This document shows positions 1 to 8,778 of a DNA stretch of 50,880 nt, piece by piece. Origin of the DNA: Flammeovirgaceae bacterium UBA976 (lineage in GTDB: Bacteria; Bacteroidota; Bacteroidia; Cytophagales; Cyclobacteriaceae). The translations under genes and the position numbers were made by a program. The notes below the pieces were generated by a model, which was not told the DNA's origin, did no database searches, and worked only from the letters and a program-made list of their open reading frames with translations. The stretch's first letter is position 1. Each line of letters begins with the position of its first letter. The DNA lies in assembly GCA_002292365.1 (NCBI GenBank), contig DBBU01000016.1:1-50880 (forward strand). Reading direction: 5' to 3'.

Positions 1-92
1 TCGTGGGTTCTTATCGAAAAGATGTATTTGTCGCCGACAAAATCCTTTTAAAATGCCCTTCCAAATATCAGGAAGAAGAAATTAAAATTTAG
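1..92 (+). CDS. ccmE: Cytochrome c maturation protein CcmE, C-terminal end (partial)
   Basis: The open frame beginning at base 3 runs to a TAG at 90-92 and encodes about 29 residues ending in FVADKILLKCPSKYQEEE. This matches the usual CcmE C-terminus, in which a (F/V)-A-D-(K/Q)-I-L-x-K-C-P-S-K-Y stretch follows the heme-handling beta-barrel. CcmE is the periplasmic, membrane-anchored heme chaperone that passes heme to CcmF. The next gene is ccmF, four bases downstream, which supports the call. The histidine that binds heme lies outside the window, so function cannot be judged from this piece. Confidence 0.8.
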   Translation, partial: VGSYRKDVFVADKILLKCPSKYQEEEIKI

Positions 93-95
93 CAG

Positions 96-2615
96 ATGGT
101 TCATTATTTGATAGGTAACCTAGGTCATCTGATGATTATTCTTTCATTGGTCACCGCACTCGTTTCTTGCGTCGCTTATTTCAAAGCAACACAAAGCAAT
201 GACCATACCTGGGAGCGGTATGCGGATTGGAGCTATTATGGCCACGTGTTGAGTTTGATCGGCGTTTTGACGGTGCTGTTTTTAATCATTAATAAGCATT
301 ATTTTGAATACCATTATGCATGGAATTATTCATCCAAATACTTGCCCATTTACTATCAGATTTCTAGTTTTTGGAATGGGCAAGAAGGATCCTTTCTTCT
401 TTGGATGTTTTGGAATGCGATGTTGGGCTTGGTATTGATCAAAACCAATAAATTTTGGAAACCTTCGGTAATGGCCGTCATGACCTTTACCCAGTTTTGT
501 TTGACAACCTTGATTCTAGGTGTTGTTATTTTTGAATTGAAGATCGGCAGTTCTCCCTTTTTATTACTTCGAGATGTAGTTCAGGATGCCATTTTTGTAG
601 TGAATCCCGAATTTATTCCTGAAGATGGCAATGGCTTGAATCCTTTGCTCCAAAATTATTGGATGGTCATCCATCCCCCGACGTTGTTCTTAGGATTTTC
701 GAGTACTGTAGTTCCTTTTGCTTATGCGATTGCGGGCTTGTGGACAGGTAAATACAATGAATGGATCAGACCTGCGCTGCCTTGGGCACAATTTGCAGCC
801 ATGATTTTGGGTATAGGTATTTTAATGGGTGCCTATTGGGCTTATGAAACCTTGAATTTTGGAGGCTATTGGAACTGGGATCCTGTTGAGAATGCCATCT
901 ATATTCCTTGGCTCACTTTGATCGCAGCCATCCATACAATGATTGCTTACAAAAAGAATGAAAATGCATTAAAGGCAGCCCTCATATTGGTTTTGGTGAC
1001 CTATTTGCTTATTTTGTATTCTACCTTTCTCACTCGGAGCGGGGTGCTTGGAGAGACCTCAGTTCACTCTTTTACTGACCTCGGATTATCTGGGCAGTTG
1101 CTACTTTTTCTAGTTTTATTCCTGGTGGGATGTGCCTTGCTGTTGGTGCGTGTTTGGAAAAAAATACCCTCAACAGATGGGGAAATGTCTGCTTATTCTA
1201 GAGAATTTTGGATTTTCATGGGGGCAACTGTGCTTTGCTTGATGGCCTTTCAAATTATTATACCTACTTCCATACCTGTTTACAATGAGGTATTGGGTCT
1301 TTTTGGTATTGCCTCCAATTTAGCTCCACCGGCTGATCCAGTACAATTTTATTCTAAATTTCAATTGTGGTTTGCAGTAGGCATTGCCCTATTATCGGGG
1401 ACAGGTCAGTTTTTTTGGTGGAAGCGGATGAACTTTCAAGATTTCAAAATAGAAATTCAAAAGCCCTTAATGATTTCATTGTTAATCTCAGCACTCATAT
1501 TTGTTTTAGCGGAAGTACGAGAATTTCCTTACATGATTTTATTGACTGCCAGTATCTATTCAATTACTGCCAATTTTGCTATTTTATTACGTTTGAAGCG
1601 GACCAACGTTAAACTTTCAGGAGGTTCCATTGCGCACATAGGTATAGGATTGATGTTGATTGGGATTCTCTTTTCTTCTGGCTACAGTAAAATTCTTTCT
1701 AAAAACAATACAGGATTGCTCTACAGTAATGAGTTTCCCGATGAGATTAATTTGAATAATCTATTGCTTTTTTTGAATGAACCGCGGGAGATGGGTGATT
1801 ATTCGCTGGTGTATAGAGGCATGCGAAAAAAGACCAGGGATTTGGGATATATTGATGCCAATTTACTCTCGGAAACAGACAATCCATTGATTTTGGAGGC
1901 CACTGATGATATTTATGTTGCCTCAGAATTGAGGGCATCTAAGGGAGATCAGATTCGTATTACCAATAATGAAAACTCGTATTTTGAAGTATTGTATGAC
2001 AAGGACGATGGTGATCATTTTGCGTTGTACCCACGCGTGCAGTTGAATGACCAAATGGGCACCGTTTACTCACCTGACATCAGTAGAACCCTTACTGCAG
2101 ACATGTATACGCATGTAAGAACGTTCCCTGATCCGGCTCAGGAAACCGACTGGGGAGAGGTTCAAGAGTACCAAGTGGCGGTTGGGGATGACTTTTTTAT
2201 TAATGATTATGTCGCGACATTTAAAAAAATGGAACGCGTTGATCAAGTAGAGGGTGTGACATTGATGAAAAACGACGTAGCGGTAAAAGCCGTTATTGAG
2301 ATACAAGGAGAATATCAAAATTATCTAGCTACTCCGATTTATTTGATTAAAGATCAGATGGCGGGCAAAATACCTGCTACAGTCTATGATCTAGCGGCAC
2401 GGATTACTGTTGAGTCCATAGATCCTGAAACAGACAGTTTCACTTTTGGGGTGCAACGGACTCAAAAAGATTGGATCATCATGGAGGCAGTAGAAAAGCC
2501 CTACATCAACTTGCTCTGGATCGGTACTTTATTGCTGTGCTTTGGATTTTTTATTGCTATTTTACGTAGATATGAAGATTTCATGATTTTTCGTAACAAA
2601 GGATTAGAGTCATAA
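96..2615 (+). CDS. ccmF: Cytochrome c biogenesis protein CcmF/CcsA family (heme lyase)
   Basis: This 839-residue protein is an integral membrane heme-handling protein that ligates heme to apocytochrome c on the periplasmic side. The family signature, the tryptophan-rich WWD loop, is visible at about residues 248-268 and ends in WNWDPVENA. It is preceded by HPPTLFLGF near residue 193, which carries a conserved histidine. Many hydrophobic segments cover residues 1-530, and a soluble domain of roughly 280 residues lies before a final membrane helix near residue 805. That domain order fits CcmF. The gene starts four bases after ccmE, so the two are probably co-transcribed. A short AG-rich stretch and ATG at 96 support the start. 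Confidence 0.93.
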   Translation: MVHYLIGNLGHLMIILSLVTALVSCVAYFKATQSNDHTWERYADWSYYGHVLSLIGVLTVLFLIINKHYFEYHYAWNYSSKYLPIYYQISSFWNGQEGSFLLWMFWNAMLGLVLIKTNKFWKPSVMAVMTFTQFCLTTLILGVVIFELKIGSSPFLLLRDVVQDAIFVVNPEFIPEDGNGLNPLLQNYWMVIHPPTLFLGFSSTVVPFAYAIAGLWTGKYNEWIRPALPWAQFAAMILGIGILMGAYWAYETLNFGGYWNWDPVENAIYIPWLTLIAAIHTMIAYKKNENALKAALILVLVTYLLILYSTFLTRSGVLGETSVHSFTDLGLSGQLLLFLVLFLVGCALLLVRVWKKIPSTDGEMSAYSREFWIFMGATVLCLMAFQIIIPTSIPVYNEVLGLFGIASNLAPPADPVQFYSKFQLWFAVGIALLSGTGQFFWWKRMNFQDFKIEIQKPLMISLLISALIFVLAEVREFPYMILLTASIYSITANFAILLRLKRTNVKLSGGSIAHIGIGLMLIGILFSSGYSKILSKNNTGLLYSNEFPDEINLNNLLLFLNEPREMGDYSLVYRGMRKKTRDLGYIDANLLSETDNPLILEATDDIYVASELRASKGDQIRITNNENSYFEVLYDKDDGDHFALYPRVQLNDQMGTVYSPDISRTLTADMYTHVRTFPDPAQETDWGEVQEYQVAVGDDFFINDYVATFKKMERVDQVEGVTLMKNDVAVKAVIEIQGEYQNYLATPIYLIKDQMAGKIPATVYDLAARITVESIDPETDSFTFGVQRTQKDWIIMEAVEKPYINLLWIGTLLLCFGFFIAILRRYEDFMIFRNKGLES

Positions 2616-2627
2616 AAAAGAGACAAT

Positions 2628-3398
2628 GTGTCTTTAAGAATAGCTATTATTGGAGGTGGAAATGTAGCTACCCATTTTTTTAAGTCACTTGGTGAGAGAA
2701 GTGTCCGGAAAATTTTTGTGCGAAAAAAAGAAGAAAATTCACACCTCCCTTTGTCACTTTTATCCGAGTCAAAAGATTTAAGAACATTAGACTTAGCCAT
2801 AATTATCATCGCTGTATCGGATGATCAAATTATAAATGTTATGACTAACTACCATTTTGATCCGGATCAGATTATTCTTCATACTGCAGGATCTGTGGAT
2901 ATGGATGTAATCCATCAAAAGCATGCAAAATGTGGCGTACTTTACCCGTTAATGACGCTTTCCAAAGAAGACATTATTGATTACGAGCAAATGCCCTTAT
3001 TAATTGAAGGAAGTGAGGAATCTGTTTTGTTGATCACCCAACTGGCTGAAAGTATCAGTCAACGTGTGGCTTATTTTGATTCTCAAAATCGAAAAATCAT
3101 TCATTTGGTCGCTGTCATTGCCAATAATTTTACCACTTCACTTCTTTGGGACGTAGAAAAAATTATTAAAAAGCATCAATTGGATAAGCATTTATTGGTA
3201 CCTCTTATGGAACAGACCATGCATAAAGCTTTCAACTTGGGGGGCGCAAAGTCTATGACAGGGCCTGCGGTAAGAAAGGATCAGAATATCATAGATGTGC
3301 AGTTAGGTTTATTAAATCAAGATCCTGAAATACTCGATTTATATCAATTTTTCACCCATCGCATTCAAAAAACCAAAAGTGAGCCATCTGATAGCTGA
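2628..3398 (+). CDS. Rossmann-fold protein with DUF2520 (putative NAD(P)-dependent oxidoreductase)
   Basis: The 256-residue product begins with a dinucleotide-binding loop, IAIIGGGNVATH (residues 5-16), followed by a C-terminal helical domain of the DUF2520 type, including MTGPAVRKD near residue 214. The fold resembles pyrroline-5-carboxylate reductase and 6-phosphogluconate dehydrogenase-like proteins, but the substrate is unknown. The start is a GTG at 2628; an overlapping ATG at 2626 runs into TAA after two further codons and can be ruled out. The gene follows ccmF by 12 bases, and its 3' end overlaps the next gene by 20 bases, which suggests translational coupling. Confidence 0.8.
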   Translation: MSLRIAIIGGGNVATHFFKSLGERSVRKIFVRKKEENSHLPLSLLSESKDLRTLDLAIIIIAVSDDQIINVMTNYHFDPDQIILHTAGSVDMDVIHQKHAKCGVLYPLMTLSKEDIIDYEQMPLLIEGSEESVLLITQLAESISQRVAYFDSQNRKIIHLVAVIANNFTTSLLWDVEKIIKKHQLDKHLLVPLMEQTMHKAFNLGGAKSMTGPAVRKDQNIIDVQLGLLNQDPEILDLYQFFTHRIQKTKSEPSDS

Positions 3399-4236
3399 CA
3401 TCAAAGGCCTTACCAAAGCCATTAGAATTCCCCATCTTTTTGGTATTGTATTAGTGCAATTCTTAACGGCATCATATCTCATCAAGGTCCCAAATGAAGT
3501 GGTTTTAAGTTGGGAATTTATCTTGCTAACCGTTTCAATTACGATACTTGGCGCAGCAGGATTTTTGATCAACGATTATTATGATCAAAAGATTGATTTA
3601 ATCAATCGACCAGATCGGGTTGTCGTGGGCATACATTTACGTCGTCGTCTTGTATTGGCAGCTCACATGGGCTTATCAATTTTAGCGATTATGATTGGTT
3701 TATGGATAGAGCTGTGGTTGGGACTTTTTAATTTTTTTGCGTCTTTTATGTTATGGCTCCATAGTAACTATTTCAGGAGAGTACTGCTGTTGGGTAATAT
3801 TATGGTGGCTCTGATGCATGTCATGATCATCTTAGTGGTCGCTATGTATTTTCAAGCCTACAACACCTTATTACTTGCCTATTCTTTGTTTGCTTATTTA
3901 GCTATTTTTATCCGAGAAATCGTAAAGGATCTTAAGGGGGTAAGGGGTGATGCCACCTACGGAGCGGAAACTATTTCGGTAATCTGGGGGATTAGAGCAG
4001 CTAAAAAATTTATTTATCTATCTATTTTCTGTGGTATTATTTGCATAATCTATTTTTTGGATGGTAAGTTTCCCACGAATTCAGGCACTTATTTCTTAGC
4101 TTTAATGCCTTTTTTGGTTTGGTTTATCTATCGAATCTACACAGCCGATACCCAATCACATTATCGAACCTTGAAAAAGAGTATTGATTGGATCATTTTA
4201 TCTGGTATCTTAAGTATATTTTTAATTCATGAATAA
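3379..4236 (+). CDS. UbiA-family prenyltransferase (geranylgeranylglycerol-phosphate geranylgeranyltransferase-like)
   Basis: This 285-residue polytopic membrane protein has both aspartate-rich motifs of the UbiA superfamily. The first is NDYYDQKID at residues 65-73. The second is KDLKGVRGDATYG near residue 187. Such motifs bind the Mg-diphosphate of the prenyl donor. In Bacteroidota, proteins of this length are often annotated as geranylgeranylglycerol-phosphate geranylgeranyltransferase-like, but homologues making quinones or hemes cannot be excluded. The start is GTG at 3379, inside the end of the preceding gene. The stop overlaps the purN start by eight bases. Confidence 0.8.
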   Translation: MSHLIADIKGLTKAIRIPHLFGIVLVQFLTASYLIKVPNEVVLSWEFILLTVSITILGAAGFLINDYYDQKIDLINRPDRVVVGIHLRRRLVLAAHMGLSILAIMIGLWIELWLGLFNFFASFMLWLHSNYFRRVLLLGNIMVALMHVMIILVVAMYFQAYNTLLLAYSLFAYLAIFIREIVKDLKGVRGDATYGAETISVIWGIRAAKKFIYLSIFCGIICIIYFLDGKFPTNSGTYFLALMPFLVWFIYRIYTADTQSHYRTLKKSIDWIILSGILSIFLIHE

Positions 4237-4801
4237 GTGTAGTATTGCCATTTTTGCTTCAGGGGACGGGTCTAATGCGGAAAATATCATTAACTATTTC
4301 AAAGGTAATGACGCTGTTAATGTGGTGCTTATTGTCTCAAACAGAGCAGGTGCTGGAGTGCTCCAACGTGCTAAGAAACTTGAAGTGCCCCATTTACTTT
4401 CTCAGCGAGAGGAATTAAATAATCCAACATTTCTGCTCTTATTGGAGCAGCAAAAAATCGATCTGATCGTTTTGGCTGGATTTATTTTGAAAATCCCTAC
4501 CTACTTAATTGCCGCTTTCTCTGCTCGTATCATCAATATACATCCTGCTTTACTCCCCAAATATGGAGGCAAAGGTATGTATGGTGATCAGGTTCATAAG
4601 TCCGTTTTGTTAAATAAAGAGCGTCAATCAGGGATTACCATTCATTTGGTTAACGAGCATTATGATGAAGGTAAAATACTCTTCCAAAAAAGTTGTGAAG
4701 TCATGGCGGATGATGAGGTCAGGGATTTGGCTGAAAGAATTCATCAACTTGAATATCAATATTTTCCTAAAATTATAGAAGATTACATTAATAGATTCTA
4801 A
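4229..4801 (+). CDS. purN: Phosphoribosylglycinamide formyltransferase PurN
   Basis: The 190-residue cytosolic enzyme transfers a formyl group from 10-formyltetrahydrofolate to GAR in purine synthesis. The N-terminal phosphate-binding loop is FASGDGSNAENI. The catalytic triad is visible as N103 and H105 (in INIHPALLPKYGGKGMYG) and D146 (in HYDEGKI). Length is normal for the family. The ATG at 4229 overlaps the upstream stop codon region by eight bases. purH follows 45 bases later but appears to have its own promoter. Confidence 0.95.
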   Translation: MNKCSIAIFASGDGSNAENIINYFKGNDAVNVVLIVSNRAGAGVLQRAKKLEVPHLLSQREELNNPTFLLLLEQQKIDLIVLAGFILKIPTYLIAAFSARIINIHPALLPKYGGKGMYGDQVHKSVLLNKERQSGITIHLVNEHYDEGKILFQKSCEVMADDEVRDLAERIHQLEYQYFPKIIEDYINRF

Positions 4802-4819
4802 TCTCTTTTTAATTGTGTT

Positions 4820-4827
4820 TACTTTTG
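4820..4827 (+). promoter_or_regulatory. Bacteroidota -7 element upstream of purH
   Basis: TACTTTTG matches the TAnnTTTG -7 consensus and lies 19 bases before the purH ATG. I see no good TTG -33 element at 17-23 bases upstream, so the call rests on the -7 box and its position in a short AT-rich gap. Confidence 0.45.
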
Positions 4828-4846
4828 CTTTTTAGAAAAATAATTC

Positions 4847-6373
4847 ATGAAAGACTGTAAGATAAAATCTGCCCTAATTTCGGTTTACAACAAAGAGGGA
4901 CTCGAACCCATTGTTAAAAAATTATCTCACCTAGGCGTAGAGATATATTCTACCGGCGGCACCTATGCTTTCATTGATCAATTGGGCATAAAAGTGACCT
5001 TAGTCGAGGATGTGACGGAATATCCATCTATTTTCGGAGGGAGGGTCAAAACCTTACATCCTAAAATTTTTGGAGGCGTATTGAACAGAAGAGCAGATGC
5101 TGGAGATGCTGCGGAGAAAAAGAAATATAACATCCCAGATATTGACCTAGTGATCGTAGACCTTTATCCTTTTGAGGAAACGGTTTCTTCTGGGGGAACC
5201 ATGGAGGAAATTATCGAGAAAATAGACATCGGAGGCATTGCCTTGATCCGAGGAGCAGCTAAAAACTTCACTGATGTGCTGATTATCTCCTCTAGAAATT
5301 ATTACGGGGCATTTTTAGACTTGCTTGAGAAGGGCGATGGCCTCACGACAGTGGATCAAAGAAAATCATTTGCATTACAAGCTTTCCATGTTTCCTCTCA
5401 TTATGATACGGCCATTTTTAATTTTATGAATGGATCCAAGGAGTTGCCCGTGCACAAAGTTAGCTATGAGCAAAAAAAATCTTTAAGATACGGTGAAAAT
5501 CCACATCAAGAAGGAGTTTTCTACGGGGATTTGAATGCCTATTTTGATCAATTGGGAGGTAAGGATATTTCTTATAATAATTTAATAGATATTGAAGCTG
5601 CGGTCCAAATCATTGCTGAATTTGATGAAGAACTAGTGTTTGGTATTTTAAAGCATAACAATACTTGTGGCTTTGCCTTAGACTCAAATGCCAAAGCGGC
5701 ATATCTTAAGGCGTATCAAGCGGACAGTACTTCGGCCTTTGGAGGGATTTTAGTCTGTAATAAAGAAATAGACCTGTCCGCGGCTAAAGAAATTCATAAA
5801 CTATTTTTTGAAATTATTATTGCGCCTTCCTATGCCAAAGAGGCCTTGAAATTGCTGCAACAAAAAGCAAACAGGATTATCCTTGTTCAGAAAAAAAGTT
5901 TTGAGGGCAAAGAGCAATTCAAATCTTTGTTAAATGGTATCGTTATTCAGGATTATAACGGTGCAACGGATCAGTTAAGTGATTTGAAGAGTGTAACTCA
6001 AAGGAAGCCTTCGCAAGCAGAAATTGACAACTTACTTTTTGCATCAAAATTGTGCAAGCATTCCAAATCAAATACAATTGTGCTGACTAATAATCATCAG
6101 TTATTGGCTAGCGGTGTAGGGCAGACCTCTCGAGTAGATGCCTTAGAGCAGGCGATTGTAAAGGCAAAGAAGTTTGGATTTGATTTACATGGAGCGGTGA
6201 TGGCCTCTGATGCCTTTTTCCCATTTCCAGACTGCGTAGAAATAGCTGGAGTTGCAGGTATTACCGCCATCATTCAACCGGGAGGGTCTATTAATGATCA
6301 GTTATCCATTGATATGTGTGATCAGAAAAATTTAGCTATGGTCCTTAGTGGGCGTCGTCATTTTAAACATTAG
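4847..6373 (+). CDS. purH: Bifunctional AICAR formyltransferase / IMP cyclohydrolase PurH
   Basis: At 508 residues this is the usual length for PurH, which carries out the last two steps to IMP. The N-terminal cyclohydrolase (MGS-like fold) shows ALISVYNKEGLEPIVKKL, YSTGGTYAFI, and TLHPKIFGGVLNRR. The C-terminal transformylase shows SLRYGENPHQEG, LKHNNTCGFA near residue 270 (the catalytic KH pair) and the terminal SGRRHFKH. The NTC in place of the NPC seen in enterobacteria is a mild variant; NAC is common in this phylum. purN lies just upstream, so two purine steps are adjacent. Confidence 0.97.
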   Translation: MKDCKIKSALISVYNKEGLEPIVKKLSHLGVEIYSTGGTYAFIDQLGIKVTLVEDVTEYPSIFGGRVKTLHPKIFGGVLNRRADAGDAAEKKKYNIPDIDLVIVDLYPFEETVSSGGTMEEIIEKIDIGGIALIRGAAKNFTDVLIISSRNYYGAFLDLLEKGDGLTTVDQRKSFALQAFHVSSHYDTAIFNFMNGSKELPVHKVSYEQKKSLRYGENPHQEGVFYGDLNAYFDQLGGKDISYNNLIDIEAAVQIIAEFDEELVFGILKHNNTCGFALDSNAKAAYLKAYQADSTSAFGGILVCNKEIDLSAAKEIHKLFFEIIIAPSYAKEALKLLQQKANRIILVQKKSFEGKEQFKSLLNGIVIQDYNGATDQLSDLKSVTQRKPSQAEIDNLLFASKLCKHSKSNTIVLTNNHQLLASGVGQTSRVDALEQAIVKAKKFGFDLHGAVMASDAFFPFPDCVEIAGVAGITAIIQPGGSINDQLSIDMCDQKNLAMVLSGRRHFKH

Positions 6374-6433
6374 ATCTAGATTTAAAAAGATTTATTATAT
6401 TGTAATAAAATAAATAAGTGGAGTAATAATAAT

Positions 6434-7462
6434 ATGGGCATTTTTGATTTTTTTTCTAGTGATATAGCCATTGATTTAGGAACGGCTAATACTTTAATTA
6501 TTCACAAAGATAAGGTAGTTGTAGATGAACCCTCCATTATTGCCATTGACATGGAGACCAATAAAGTATTGGCTATTGGCCGTGAAGCGATGCAGATGCA
6601 TGAGAAAACACATCATAACATAAAGACTATAAGGCCTTTGAAAGATGGTGTTATTGCAGATTTTCATGCGGCGGAGCACATGATTCGTGGAATGATCAAG
6701 ATGATGGATAAAGATAAAAAAAGTTGGTTTCCCACTTCCCACAGAATGGTCATTTGTATTCCCTCTGGTATCACAGAGGTAGAAAAAAGAGCAGTTCGAG
6801 ATTCTGCAGAACACGCGGGTGCAAAGGAAGTTTATATGATTCATGAACCCATTGCTGCCGCCATTGGAATTGGCATCAACATAAGTCAACCGATCGGATC
6901 AATGATTGTTGATATCGGTGGTGGGACTACAGAAATTGCGGTCATTGCACTTTCAGGAATCGTAGCTGACCAATCAATACGCGTGGCTGGAGATTCTTTT
7001 ACCAAAGATATCTTAGACTACATGCGAAGACAGCATAATTTATTAATTGGTGAGCGTACTGCAGAGCGAGTGAAAATCGAGATAGGTTCTGCCTTAACGG
7101 AGTTAGATGATGGACCGGAAGATTTTGAGGTCAGAGGGAGGGATCTGATGACGGGAATTCCTAAAGTAATAAAAATATCTTATCCCGAGATAGCTTTTGC
7201 TATCGATAAGTCAGTTTCTAAAATTGAAGAGGCCGTATTAAAAGCGCTTGAAATATCTCCACCAGAACTTTCTGCAGATATATATGAAAACGGAATTTAT
7301 TTAACGGGAGGAGGTGCGATGCTTCGTGGTTTAGATAAGCGACTTTCACTCAAAACCAAATTACGCATTCATATTGCTGAAGATCCGCTGAGGGCGGTAG
7401 TTAGGGGAACGGGTTTAGCCCTCAAAGATATCGAAAATTATAAACCTGTATTGATGACTTAA
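6434..7462 (+). CDS. mreB: Rod shape-determining protein MreB
   Basis: This 342-residue actin-like ATPase forms membrane-bound filaments that direct lateral wall synthesis. Actin-fold motifs are clear: phosphate-1 IDLGTANTLI (residues 13-22), phosphate-2 MIVDIGGGTTEIAVI (near residue 157), and the adenosine motif YLTGGGAMLRGL near residue 290. It heads the mreBCD-PBP2-rodA cluster; mreC begins at the next base after its stop. A G-rich stretch, GTGGAG, sits about 10 bases before the ATG. Confidence 0.97.
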   Translation: MGIFDFFSSDIAIDLGTANTLIIHKDKVVVDEPSIIAIDMETNKVLAIGREAMQMHEKTHHNIKTIRPLKDGVIADFHAAEHMIRGMIKMMDKDKKSWFPTSHRMVICIPSGITEVEKRAVRDSAEHAGAKEVYMIHEPIAAAIGIGINISQPIGSMIVDIGGGTTEIAVIALSGIVADQSIRVAGDSFTKDILDYMRRQHNLLIGERTAERVKIEIGSALTELDDGPEDFEVRGRDLMTGIPKVIKISYPEIAFAIDKSVSKIEEAVLKALEISPPELSADIYENGIYLTGGGAMLRGLDKRLSLKTKLRIHIAEDPLRAVVRGTGLALKDIENYKPVLMT

Positions 7463-8266
7463 ATGCAGCAATTATTTGCCTTTTTATTTCGTAATCGGGT
7501 TTTAGGATTTTTTCTTTTTTTGGAGTTGATCTCATTTTGGCTCATTTTTTCAAATAATAACCTTTACAATTCATATCTATTTAATACCTCTAATAAATTT
7601 GTGGGTTCCGTCCTTGAAACGAATTATAATATTGATCAGTACTTTCAATTGGATGAAATTAATGAAAAACTTCTTGCTGAAAATGCATTATTGAGAGAAG
7701 AATTATCGAAAAAAAACTTAGGTATGATGGGCTATGATACGCTCAAAGGGAATGCCCATGTGATTCCAGCACGCGTAATAAATAATGAGTTTCGAAAACC
7801 GGAAAATTACCTGACCCTAGACAAGGGATCCTTATCTCAAATTGAACCGGGTATGGCAGTCATTTCAAGAGAGGGCGTGGTGGGGATCATTAAGTCTGTC
7901 AGCAGTCATTTTTCTACGGTCACTTCCATTTTGAACCGAAAATTAATGACTTCCAGTCAGCTCAATAAGACGAATACTTTGTGTACGGTCCAATGGAACC
8001 TAGAGAGTCCTTTGGTGGCAGACGTAAAATATATTCCTCGCCATATCAATATAGGCATTGGAGATACTGTAAGTACTTCAGGCTACAATGCAGTTTTTCC
8101 TGCAGAAATTATGTTAGGCACTATTGTTTCCTATCAATTACCCGATGAGTCTCCTTTTTATGTTGCCAAGATTAAATTATCTTCAGATTTATCATCGATA
8201 GATGTTGTTTATGTGATAAGAAATCCATTAAAAAGAGAGATGGATAGCTTACAAACTGTTTTATGA
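7463..8266 (+). CDS. mreC: Rod shape-determining protein MreC
   Basis: The 267-residue product has one N-terminal membrane helix (about residues 10-30), a short coiled coil (about residues 60-85, LDEINEKLLAENALLREEL) and then the paired beta-barrel domains of MreC, with GMAVISREGVVGII and the hydrophobic IGIGDTVSTSGYNAVFP segment. MreC links cytoplasmic MreB to PBP2 and RodA in the periplasm. The ATG abuts the mreB stop with no spacer, and the 3' end overlaps mreD by four bases. Confidence 0.93.
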   Translation: MQQLFAFLFRNRVLGFFLFLELISFWLIFSNNNLYNSYLFNTSNKFVGSVLETNYNIDQYFQLDEINEKLLAENALLREELSKKNLGMMGYDTLKGNAHVIPARVINNEFRKPENYLTLDKGSLSQIEPGMAVISREGVVGIIKSVSSHFSTVTSILNRKLMTSSQLNKTNTLCTVQWNLESPLVADVKYIPRHINIGIGDTVSTSGYNAVFPAEIMLGTIVSYQLPDESPFYVAKIKLSSDLSSIDVVYVIRNPLKREMDSLQTVL

Positions 8267-8778
8267 ATAGAGTCAGCTGGAAATTGTTAACGTTTTATTT
8301 TGTGGGATATGTCATCTTGCAAATACCATTACTGTATAAATTTGTATTGTTCAACGTAGCTTTTAGCTTTTTCTACTTGGGATTTTTAGTCTTTTTCCCT
8401 TTGGGACAAAATCCTATATTAAGGTTGATAGTAGGTTTTTTAATAGGTTTGTACATTGATCTTTTTTCCAATACGCCTGGCCTTCATGCAAGTGTATGCA
8501 CTTTCATCATGCTTTTTAGAGATACCTGGTTAAGGGCTATTTTAGAACATCAAAAAGGAGTTTTAGATATAAATATTTATATCTTAAAAATGAGAGGAAT
8601 ATGGCTTTACGTTTTGCCCCTTATTTTCATTCATCACCTTATGATATTCTGGATTAATTATGGCAGTTGGATGGGTTTATTTATGACATTTGACCAAATT
8701 TTGGCTAGTACTATTTTTTCTCTTCTGAGTATTTTACTCATTAATATGGTTATTTCTAAAAAGCCAATTCGGATATGA
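8263..8778 (+). CDS. mreD: Rod shape-determining protein MreD
   Basis: A 171-residue protein with about five hydrophobic helices and no large soluble domain, as expected for MreD. The segment FLIGLYIDLFSNTPGLHAS fits the conserved G-x-x-x-D-x-x family feature. Sequence similarity in this family is low, so the position between mreC and PBP2 carries much of the call. ATG overlaps the mreC stop (ATGA), and its own stop overlaps the next ATG. Confidence 0.88.
   Translation: MNRVSWKLLTFYFVGYVILQIPLLYKFVLFNVAFSFFYLGFLVFFPLGQNPILRLIVGFLIGLYIDLFSNTPGLHASVCTFIMLFRDTWLRAILEHQKGVLDINIYILKMRGIWLYVLPLIFIHHLMIFWINYGSWMGLFMTFDQILASTIFSLLSILLINMVISKKPIRI

Noticed and set aside
6374..6433. Promoter upstream of mreB
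   Set aside because: The gap is AT-rich but has no TAnnTTTG with a suitable TTG, so I could not support one.
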